Origin: Aurantiochytrium sp. KH105
Lineage: Eukaryota > Sar > Bigyra > Thraustochytrida > Thraustochytriidae
DNA length: 64,000 nucleotides
Assembly: GCA_003116975.1 (NCBI GenBank)
Contig: BGKB01000183.1
Coordinates: 62,001 to 126,000, forward strand
Direction of reading: 5' to 3'
A program made the translations under genes and the position numbers. How positions within the stretch are numbered: position 1 is the first letter of the stretch; each line of letters begins with the position of its first letter. The notes under the pieces were generated by a model. The model worked only from the letters and a program-made list of their open reading frames with translations, was not told the origin of the DNA and searched no databases. Of the stretch, positions 19,859 through 29,183 are shown in pieces.

Positions 19859-21076
19859 TTAGGCTTCTTCTTTTCCCGCACTTGCATGGTCAGGTGTTTC
19901 TTGAACAGAACTCACGCTCGTGGCGCCCGCGGCAGCGGATTTTACGGCTTCTGATGACATTCTTGCACGGTGCGCGTCTCTCCGCTGGCGTCTTTTTTCA
20001 AGTCTTGCTCGTTTTTTGGCTTGCGATTTTGAAATTGGTGTCTCGCCGATGTCACCCTGTGCCTGCGCCTGCGCCTGCGCTGATGTTTGGTTCTGGGGCT
20101 GCGTTTGTCGTGCCGCATTCTGGACCTTGTGCTCGCGCTGCGACGACACGAAAGGCTCAATGAGGTCACTTGCACGGGTTGGCTCCAAGCGCAAGAAGGA
20201 AAGCGACCGTTGTGCCTTTCGGCAGACGTTGAGGCGCTCGAGGAATTCCTTGCGAGGCACCGCTCGGGCCCCGAGCTTCGCCTTATAATCAATAAACATG
20301 CCAAAGTCCCAGAGGGTGACGCCCTGGGCGGCAAGAAAGGCGCCAGTGGCGGCCATTTGCACTGATCCAGAGCCATCGACGCGCGAGAACCCTGAGAGCG
20401 CTGTGTAGCAAGTCCCTACTAAATAGCCCACCTCCCCGGCAACCAGGTCATCGCCCTGCCAGACCTCGAAAGAATGTACATGTACGTCAGCTGCTCGACC
20501 GCAGCCGCGAGCACCCCTCGCATTCATCTCGGCGAAGGCGGCCACGATGGGCGGGTAGAACCAGGCTTCGCCGTGCTGCGCAACAATGCCCTTGCAGACC
20601 TCGGCAAAGGCCCTATCCATGCTCATTTCGAAGGACTTAGCGCGCTTGCGTGTCGACCTCGAGATGTGCAAATCCTTGAGCTCGAGAAGGCATCGCGATG
20701 AATGGAGTTTTGGCAAGAGAACGTGATTTCGGCCGACGGCCTGACACATGGGGAGGAACCCTGAGCGCATCAGCTCGGCGATAAAGTCTGGATCGAACGA
20801 GAGCGCCCAGTTGAACTCGTTCGGGTTGGACTCGGCGACAGCCTTGGTCATGGCGTCAAAGTCCACGAATGGATGCAGGAAGGGCAGCGACGTCAGCCAT
20901 CGGTGCGAGCGCAGGAGCGCCTTGGCGGACGCAACGTGCACCTCAAACTGTCTTCGCCTTTCCTCGCTCGTCGCCGGCCCCACGCCCGCTGTCGCCGCCC
21001 CCGCGCCGGGGGGCTGCCGCGAGCCCTTCGCGGCGGCCTTGGCGGCGAGCGCGGCCTCGTCCGGGCCGCTCTCCAT
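19859..21076 (-). CDS. aat: Leucyl/phenylalanyl-tRNA-protein transferase (Aat family)
   Basis: The protein is 405 aa from the ATG at 21076. Residues about 60-320 match the Leu/Phe transferase family: a G-F-L-P-M entry, H-I-S-R-S-T-R-K, F-E-M-S-M-D-R-A-F, W-F-Y-P-P-I, H-S-F-E-V-W-Q-G-D-x-L-V-A-G-E, then G-F-S-R-V-D-G-S-G-S-V-Q-M-A and a final L-W-D-F-G-M. In bacteria this GNAT-fold enzyme adds Leu or Phe from charged tRNA to proteins with an N-terminal Arg or Lys, marking them for degradation. The C-terminal 90 residues are a Gln/Ala and KKRARLEKRR-rich tail absent from bacterial enzymes, a possible nuclear signal. Whether the substrate rule is kept in this eukaryote is unknown. A (CTTT)n array sits in its leader. 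Confidence 0.8.
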   Translation of the reverse strand: MESGPDEAALAAKAAAKGSRQPPGAGAATAGVGPATSEERRRQFEVHVASAKALLRSHRWLTSLPFLHPFVDFDAMTKAVAESNPNEFNWALSFDPDFIAELMRSGFLPMCQAVGRNHVLLPKLHSSRCLLELKDLHISRSTRKRAKSFEMSMDRAFAEVCKGIVAQHGEAWFYPPIVAAFAEMNARGARGCGRAADVHVHSFEVWQGDDLVAGEVGYLVGTCYTALSGFSRVDGSGSVQMAATGAFLAAQGVTLWDFGMFIDYKAKLGARAVPRKEFLERLNVCRKAQRSLSFLRLEPTRASDLIEPFVSSQREHKVQNAARQTQPQNQTSAQAQAQAQGDIGETPISKSQAKKRARLEKRRQRRDAHRARMSSEAVKSAAAGATSVSSVQETPDHASAGKEEA

Positions 21077-21122
21077 CGCGCCCGCGCGCCGCGGACGCCC
21101 GCTCGACGATCCTGTTTTGCCT

Positions 21123-21182
<60 letters not shown>

Positions 21183-22292
21183 TTCTTTCGTGGCGCCAGA
21201 AAGGTCTCGCCACGACCGTCGGCGGGCGCGGAGCAAGTGGAGAATAGCGCCCCCGGAAAGTGGAGAAAGGAGGCTCTGCAAATGGAGAATGGCGCCAGTA
21301 TACTACAGCAAACAGCTGCAGCAGGTTGGCGGTGCGGTGAGACGGGTGCCGACCTTTTGCGCAAGCTATTCTTAAAACTCTGCAAAGTTGGTTCTGATAA
21401 TAGCGGATGTGCGGTGTGATGTCGAGTGCGGGTCGAGGGTGCCCCGCGAGCAAAAGTGCCTGGATGTGGCGAGGTGATTGCGGAGAGTGGCCAGTTGCGA
21501 AGCTGAACTCACATTTCTCAAAATAGTGCGAAAAATGCGCACTGAGCCAAAGCGAGAGAATAGCCATTTTCACACACCGAGCTTGCTTGAGATCCAGGAC
21601 CAAACTCAAATCAGCAAGCACAGCAGAAACAACAACAGAATTCCACATCAATTCCTTTTTGGTTGTACTACGCATTCTTGATGCGCTTGATAAGCTCTTC
21701 GTAAAAGCCCTTGACCAAGTAGAGCATGTGGAGCCTCGTTTACCCGATCAACAAGAAAGTTTCCCGGCCGATCCACGGGAGAACGCGATGCGAGCAGAAC
21801 GCGAACGATTACGTGGGCGGGCTCGGCTCGGGGCAAACGCGCGCGTGCTCGTGCGCGCTCGTACGTGCGTGCGGCGCACTTCCCGCGCTTCCTTCGCTGT
21901 GCGCCCTTCTTGCCTGCTCTCGACCCGCGCAGCGTGCTGAGCAGCCGGACGGAGGGACGGTATCTTCGTCACATCTGCCTGTCTGCCTGCTGCGCGCTTG
22001 CGGCGTCGACACCAGGCGCGAGGCGCTCGTAGAGAAGCCTCGTTAAACGAACAACGCATCCGTCTTGCCCTCGTGCACGTGGCGCCGAGTTTCTCTGGCT
22101 GCCGCGCCGCTGCGGTCTCGGCTCCTTTCGTTCGTCGCTTGACAGCGTCCTCGCTCTCGTGGCCAGATTCACGACGTCATCTTGGCGTTGTATCAGCTGC
22201 AAGCGTCCTCGCTCTCTTGCAGAACATCAATTTGAAATTTTGCTCTTCGTGAGGAGGCCGCGTAAGAAGCTACAAGGTGCAACAAGGTCGAA
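21077..22292. other. Divergent region between the Aat-like and LRR genes
   Basis: This 1.2-kb region contains the CTTT array (21121-21190) close to the Aat start, and GC-rich sequence at 21780-22150. Short open frames have no recognisable domain. Promoters of both flanking genes presumably lie here. Confidence 0.5.
21121..21190 (-). repeat. (CTTT)n array in the Aat leader
   Basis: About 17 tandem CTTT units lie 45-115 bases upstream of the Aat ATG; they read GAAA in the gene sense. Confidence 0.97.
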
Positions 22293-25200
22293 ATGATGAG
22301 CTTTCGTGGCGATGGTGCACTCCAAAAAGCAGTTGTGGCGATCGAAAACGGCGCGACACAAATCGAGTACGTAAATGACAAATTCTGGGACATCCCAAAA
22401 CAGGAGCCAACCACAACTCACGCACGCATGCACTCACGCGACGAAATGTAACCCTTGGCGCAATTTTGTTCATTTTGGCATCTCGATGAGCGCAGTCTTA
22501 GGTACATCAATATCGGCGCAGAGGGCGCTATGGCGCTGGCGGAGGCACTCGTAAAGAACGAGGCACTGCATACGCTAGAGTAAGTCATTGTGACAAAGTG
22601 AAAGTGGGGCCAGAAGCCCAAGGTGCAACAAGAGCTGACCACAACTCACGTACTCACGCACGCATGGGATGCGATGGAATGCAATGCTTGGCGCGATGTC
22701 GTTCATTTTGGCGTCTCATGTTATAATGAGCGCAGTCTTTGTCGCAACAATATCGGCGACGAAGGCGCCACGTCGCTGGCGGACGCACTCGCGAACAATG
22801 AGTCGCTGCAGTCGCTAAGGTAAGTCAGTGCGACGTAGTGAAAGTGGGGCCAGAAGCCCAAGAAGAAAGCAACAAGAGCTGACCACAGCTCACGCACGCA
22901 CGCTCACACGGGATACAACGGAATGCAACCCTTGGCGCGATTTCGTTCATCTCGGCGTCTCATGTCATGACGAGCGCAGTCTTCGGTACAACAATATCGG
23001 CCGTGAGGGCGCGACGGCGCTGGGGAATGCACTCGCGAACAATGAGTCGCTGCAGACGCTAGAGTAAGTCGTTACGACAAAGTGAAAGCGGGGCCAGAAG
23101 CCCGCCCAAAAAGCAACAAGAGCTGACCACAGCTCACGTACGCACGCACTCACGCATGGCATGCGACGGAATGCAACCCTTGGCGCGATTTCGTTCATCT
23201 TGGCGTCTCATGTTATGACGAACGCAGTGCTGGCGACAACAAGATCCGCGACGAGGGCGTGACGGCGCTAGCAAACGCACTCGTAAAGAACGTGTCGCTG
23301 CATACGCTAGGGTGAGTCATTGCGACAGAGTGAAAGTGCGGCCAGAAGCCAAAGAAGAAAGCAACAAGAGCTGACAACAGCCCACGTACCCACGCACTCA
23401 CGCATGGGTTGCGTCATAATGCAACCCTTGGCGCGATCTCTTTCATTTTGGTGTCTCATGTTATGACAAGCGTAGTCTTTTTAACAGCATTATTGGCGCA
23501 GAGGGCGCCGCAGCGCTGGCAAACGCGCTCGCGAACAATGCGTCGCTGCACACGCTAGAGTAAGTCATTGCGACAAAATGAAAGTGTGGCCTGAAGCCCA
23601 AGAAGAAAGCATCAAGAGCTTATCACATTTCGCGTACTCACGCACGCATGGGAATGCAACCCTTGGGGCGATTTCGTTCATCTTGGCGTCTCATGTTATG
23701 ACGAACGCAGGCTTCGCTGCAACGATATCGGCGACGAGGGCGCGACGGCGCTGGCGAACGCACTCGCGAACAATGCATCGCTGCATACGCTAGAGTAAGT
23801 CTTTGCGGCAAAGTGAAAGTGTGGCCTGAAGCCCAAGAAGCAACAAAAGCTGACTGCAGCTCACGTACGCACGCCCTCACGCACGCATGGGATGCGACGG
23901 AATGCAACCCTTGGGGCGATTTCGTTCATCGTGGCGTCTCATGTTATGACGAACGCAGCCTTCGCAGCAACAATATCCGCGACGAGGGCGTGACGGCGCT
24001 GACGAACGCACTCGCGAACAATGCGTCGCTGCATACGCTACTGTAAGTCATTGCGACAATGTCAAAGTGTGGCCTGAAGCCCAAGAAGCAACAAAAGCTG
24101 ACCACAGCTCACGCACGCACGCACTCACGCACGCACGCACTCACGCACGCATGGATTGCGACGGAATGCAACCCTTGGCGCGATTTCGTTCATCTTGGCG
24201 ATCTATTTTATGACGAGCGCAGTCTTGATGGCATCAACATCGGCGATGAGGGCGTCGCGGCGCTGGCGAACGCACTCGCAGAAAATAAAACATTGCAAAC
24301 GCTCGAGTAAGTTTCAAAGAGGACTCACAAGCCGCATCAAATTCCTTCTTCTGACATTTTGAAATTACAGCATCAACTTCGCTCATCCTGCTCTCAAAGC
24401 CGCTCTCGAACGCAATCAAACTCTGCACGAACAGAGCCAGACGCCTCTTATGCAAGTGTGCAAGAACGGGGTCATCTCGGAGGCAGAAACGTTGGTGGTT
24501 AACGGGACTCGAATCGACGCGCGGGACATTTTAGGCCAAACAGCGCTGTATCACGTTTGCGAAGCCGAGGATGAGATCAATGCTATTCTTCTAGCGAAAC
24601 TTCTTTTCAAGCACAGCGCAAGTCTTTCGAGCGAGTCCCTTGGGATAAGGACGGCAATTGCGAATGCTTCTTCCAAACGTCGTATGAAGCTGTCCGCCTT
24701 CCTTCTTTTTATACATTCGTTACCGTTGGCGCAGCTACAAACCAACGCATTGCGAGAGATGGTTGTCAAGCTTTACGAGCAGGGCGTGCAGACATTGAAA
24801 AAGATTCGCAGTCTTACTTCCGCCCAGCTTGAGAAACTGGGGATAGCAAGCTTGCAAGACCGCCGTGCGTTGCTGCAAGTGTTTGTAGGTCCTGGGCAAA
24901 CGAGCAAGTTGGAGATTCTTGCCGCGGAGCTTTCCAATGCCCGGGCAAAGCGCAGCGAGGAAAAGGCTGAACTCCAGCATCCAATGCTGCGTGATTTCTT
25001 TGCCGAGCAGCTCTCACGCGAAAACCCGATTGCAGTCGTTGCAGACTTTGACTCGCAGCAAGCAGCTGTATCTGAGAAAGAGCAAGCGCTCACCGCACTG
25101 CAGGAAGCCGTCAAGACAGACCCAGAAAAGATCCCTGAACGGAATCAGATGCGGCGCGTCTTTATCACGTGTATTCGAGATTCTCTCGCAAAAACTTCTG

Positions 25201-27515
25201 AAATCAAGCTTCGTGAGCTTGAAGATGATGCAAACGACGTGGCCGACACTAGTCGCAAGCTCTGGCGAGAAATCCTGGGCGAAGCGACAAACATCGACGA
25301 TGCAGCGGAGCTAGTGACCTTTGGACAAGTACAGGAGGCAATTCGAACCATGATGGAGGCCATCAAGGCGTGGGAGGCTCGCCATGATACGATTGCTGCA
25401 CGCGAGCGCACCACTGCAGCTCTCAACGCACTAGAAGAGAGCACGAAGCGCCTTGGCATTCAGCCTACATTCTTCATGACGCTGACGTATCCCGAAAGAT
25501 CACAGGAGTTGGTATTGGAACTTCAGGATGTGCATCAAGCATTTGTTGCGGAGCTCAGCGCCTTGTCGAAAAGCAATCCCATGGCAGATGCCCCGCTCGA
25601 CAAAGTGCGACGTGCGCTGGCCTGCATGTTCTCGTTTTACACTCGTACGGTTTCGAGCGAGGTCTCGCGCATAAAGGACCTGGGGCATTTGCTCTCTCGC
25701 CTTACGTCTGGACTCACTGAGCCGAACACCGAAGATGCAGAGCTTCTTCTCAAGAGTCTCAGAAACAAGACGAGAAAGCTTAAGCGTCTTGCTTTCGAGC
25801 TCGACGACGCCCGCGAGGATGCCAGAGGAGGTGACGAGGAAGCTCAAGCGAGAATCGCTGACCTGGAACAAGAGCTTGCTCGACTCGGAAGTGTTGACAA
25901 ACTCGACAGCGAGCTACGCAAGAAGCGAGCTCGCTTGTTGCGTCATGCAGAAGAGCACTACCCTGAGCTGCTCCGGAATCAAGAGTGGCTGAAGCGGCTG
26001 GGTTTGAGCAACGACGGAGCACCGCTGGAGCTGTCCAAGCTGGGCTTATGGCGGACGACGGCTCGTCGCGAGCACTTTGTCACTCTCAAGGAGCTTGCGT
26101 CCAAGCCTGGCAAGTCTGTGCAAAAAGTGCGTGGCCCCGATGGCCGCGATCTTGTGCTCAAGGTCTTTCATCTCGCCAGCGAGGCGTGGAGCAGTCGCTT
26201 TTACCATCAAGTTGCGGCACTTGCCCAGATTCAATCGGCCTACATTGTCCAGATTCAGGGCGCCTTCATGCAGGATGCATGTGAGGGCTGCGTTCTGACA
26301 GTGTATTATCCGGGTGGCGACCTCGCCACGTGGATTCGCGATCATTCGCACGCAGACACGGCAATTCGTCTGCGCATTGCCATTGGCCTCCTTTCTGGCC
26401 TCCACGATCTGCATTCGCGAGGCTTCGTGCACTGCAATGTCAAGCCAGAAAATGTCTTTCTCGCAAAGGGTCTGGCACCGGTGCTGGGCGACTTTGACGG
26501 CGTGCAGACGCACAATGTGACCATGACGCAGCCAATGCAGGCCACCATCAAGTACATGGCGCCAGAACTCCGCAACGGAAATGTCGACAAGGTCGAGCCT
26601 GCCGTGGACATGTTCTCTGTGGGCGTGGTGCTCGCGGAGCTCTTTGGCGGCTCAGAGGTGTCTGACGCAATTCAAGCACTCGTTTCGTCTCTCCAGTCTG
26701 CAGATCCAACACAGCGGCCCACTGCACTTGAGGCCTTGCGTCACGAAGCCTTTCAGGTTGAGCTTTTGAAAGAGGCCTCATGTGCCATTTGTCTCGACGT
26801 TTATCCAGTCAGTGGAGGCGTTACTTGCACTGATAGCCACTTTGCGTGCAAAGAATGCCTGAGCGAGTCGGTTCGCGCCGCTGCTCAGCCTCAGGCTCAC
26901 GTCAAGGTACGGCGGGATGGAAGCATGTGCTGTGTCGCGCCCGACTGTGAACTCCTTGTTTCCGGTCGAGCCATTGCATCCGCGGTTCCAGACGAGGACT
27001 TAGCAGCTCTGCTCGACATTTTGCGCGCGCACTTTGAGCGAGACGCTGCAGCCGAACAAGAGCGTCAGCTTCGTGATCGCGTTGACGCAGCGCTCCGCGA
27101 ACATGGGTTGGACCGGACGACGCAGAATCACATTCGCGACATTCAAGATGAGGTCCTCGCCATGTCGTGTCCGCGCTGCTCGACAGTCTTTGCTGACTTT
27201 GAGGGCTGCTGTGCTCTCAAATGTGGCGCTTGTTCAGGCTACTTTTGTGCATGGTGTCTGCAGGATACAGGCAATGACGCAGACGCTTGTCATCAGCACG
27301 TTGCAACATGCGCGTCACAGCCTGCTGGCGAAGAAGACCCATACTTTAGCGATTTTGCTGTTGTAAAGCAAGCGTGGGCTCGGCTTCGTGCACAGCGTCT
27401 TCGTCGCTACATGGCAGAAAAGATTGAAGACGCAGGCATACGCGCCCTCGTTCAGCAAAGACTGCGCCCTCTCCTCACGCCGGACATTGTCGGCGACGAC
27501 TTTGAGTTTGAATAG
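22293..27515 (+). CDS. LRR / ankyrin-like / SAM-like / pseudokinase / RING-RBR protein, ten exons
   Basis: Exons: 22293-22366; eight of exactly 84 nt at 22496, 22736, 22980, 23228, 23476, 23711, 23959 and 24223; then 24371-27515. All introns are GT-AG and phase 2; the protein is 1296 aa. Residues 25-249 hold eight 28-residue LRRs of ribonuclease-inhibitor type (L-D-L-R-x-N-N-I-G-D-E-G-A-T-A-L-A). Then come an ankyrin-like segment (about 262-330), a SAM-like segment (about 382-422), coiled coils, and a kinase-like domain (about 816-1046). The kinase keeps V-L-K (845), but HRD reads H-C-N (936-938) and DFG reads D-F-D (956-958). A RING-type C-A-I-C (1053) follows, then an Rcat-like C-P-R-C...G-C-C-A-L-K-C (1182-1201). 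It is probably an innate-sensor-like or scaffold ubiquitin ligase; ligand and substrate are unknown. Confidence 0.8.
22496..24306 (+). repeat. Tandem exon-intron array: eight copies of a 235-264-bp LRR cassette
   Basis: Each unit contains an 84-nt LRR exon plus a 151-180-bp intron. Introns share a 5' block (GTAAGTCATTGCGACAAAGT) and then a GCCAGAAGCCCAAGAAG-type block. They also share a CACGCACG-rich stretch, and a 3' block around CGCGATTTCGTTCATCTTGG that runs into the acceptor. Introns are about as conserved as exons, so the unit that was copied is exon plus intron. Because every intron is phase 2 and every exon is 84 nt, gain or loss of a unit keeps the frame. The last intron (24307-24370) is unrelated and short. 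Confidence 0.92.
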
Positions 27516-28050
27516 TAAGTGAAGTGCTGAGAATATCTGTATCGTCGAGCTCACTGCCGTGAAAAAGGTGTTGTCCTGTGACCTGAAGTGGTCGCCGAGG
27601 CCCAAGACGCTGCTGCGGTCTTTCTTCAACCGAAGGACCGAAGGTGATATCATTTGCGCGATCCACGCAAGCACGTGCGGGCCTGACGGACGGTGCCGAG
27701 AGATTGAGGTGCCCAGGCGGCCGCGCGCTCAGCCCGCGGAAGGTCTCGCCGCCGCGTCAAGTTAGCGCACGGAGCGGTTCGGGCTTTGGTTGAGCCACGA
27801 GGGTGAGAGAGTGGTTGGCGATGACGATGGTGGATTGAATAAGATACTAGGCCTACCTTGCGTCTTTGCCAAAGATTTCGTTCGGTCTCGCTGACCCAGC
27901 CTGCCGCCGGGTCAGGGGAACTATTTCGCCGAAAAATATCGTTCGGTTGGACCGAACGAAATTTAGCCTGTCGCCGATGCTACGTCCCGAGTCGAGGTCC
28001 AGGAAAGAGCCTGCACTCGAGCAAAGCCTCTCGTAGATCACGATATACTC
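27516..28050. other. Spacer between the LRR gene and a TIR relic
   Basis: The spacer contains the nested inverted repeats described at 27874-27966. Short open frames do not resemble known proteins. Confidence 0.5.
27874..27966. repeat. Fold-back element with nested inverted repeats
   Basis: Outer arms ATTTCGTTCGGTC (27875-27887) and its exact reverse complement (27950-27962) enclose further hairpins: CTGACCC/GGGTCAG (27891-27915), TTTCGCCGAAA (27923-27933), and CGTTCGG/CCGAACG (27940-27958). The size and structure resemble a very small MITE or a structured regulatory element. No clear target duplication is visible. Confidence 0.55.
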
Positions 28051-28990
28051 TTATCTACTGCTGCTTTTTGTGGATGGCCTTGGATCTTCGCCGTGCAGTT
28101 TCGCTCGCTGAAAAGTCATGGAATCCTGTTCGAGAAAGATGTGCTTGGCCGATGTCGGGGCAGCATCAATGTATTTGGAAAAGCTAGCAAATCCCGTGCG
28201 AGCTGGGTCGCCCTCGTGCGCGAGCAAAATGGGCTTCTCCTCTTGCAACGCTGTTTCCAGCTCCATTTTCACGGCGTCTGGAGAGCACCGTCTTGGAAAG
28301 AAAAAGCAAATAGCACTTGGACTCACGAATGCTACGTCTCACGGCATCCTCTGCGATATTATTCTCGGTCCCCTGGTCAATCCTGACACAAAGTTTACGA
28401 TGCCGAAGCTTCTCCGCCATGAGGTTGCAGGCATTCCCTGCATCGACCTGACGATGGCTTATAAAGACGTGGTACTTGAGTCCAGCAGCAAACTCTGGAC
28501 GTCCCCACAGACATGACCAGGCGTTTCACGGACTTGCGCGCCTCGACCATGTCGTCATACCTGACCAGCACGGAGTCGTCTGACAGGGACTGCAACAGAA
28601 GTTCCCACGGCAAGTCCGAAACACGGCGTCACGCGCGTCTTGAGTGTAGTTGCCGGTTTATGCGCGTCTTGTGCCATGCGAACCCATATTTTGTCGCCGT
28701 CCTCCTCGAGCGCAAGTACCGAGAGGCTGAAGCGAACAATCGCTCGATCTCCGGTCAGCTGAGGCGCGCGCTTGCCCTTGTTCACATCTCCGCTGTACTG
28801 CGCACAAAGCGAGAGCACTCGCACAAAGACACAACACCGCTGCACTGCGTACGGAATTCATCTTGATGTCCGTCGTCGATGTCGAGAAAATAGGTGGTAT
28901 ACCATGTCGAGATCACTCTCTTTAAACACAATGCTCGAGAGCTTGCCAAAATTTAAAAGGCGTTGCCATCGGCGGTGTGCAGACAATTTT
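28051..28990 (-). pseudogene. Decayed TIR-domain gene
   Basis: Read on the minus strand, pieces of a TIR domain appear in different frames. One gives Y-H-V-F-I-S-H-R (near 28465) through I-R-E-S-K-C-Y-L-L-F-L-S-K (near 28300). The next frame continues M-E-L-E-T-A-L-Q-x-x-K-P-I-L-L (near 28250) and K-Y-I-D-A-A-P. A break of one base lies near 28270-28280, another near 28519-28535, and further breaks and stops occur near 28610-28640 and upstream. TIR domains act in innate immune or NAD-cleaving signalling. With several shifts and no continuous frame this looks like a pseudogene rather than one sequencing error. It faces away from the TPR-TTL gene and its 3' end faces the LRR gene. Confidence 0.7.
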
Positions 28991-29183
28991 GTCATACCCC
29001 TTCTTTGCGCGAGTTCATGACAAGGCCTGTCGAGCTGTGGCTGTGGTTCTCAATGACCACAAGCGCCATCGATTAGTGGGTTGGATCACCACGAACCAGC
29101 CAAAGCAAAAGCCAAAGCACAACGATCAAAGCCCACCGACAGAGCCTGTCAGAGCCCAGGCCAAAGGCAAAGCTCAAGGCAAG

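Noticed and set aside
21077-21385. N-terminal extension of the Aat-like protein through the CTTT array
   Set aside because: It starts only at TTG and would encode a K/E-rich low-complexity stretch from the microsatellite; ATG 21076 is used.
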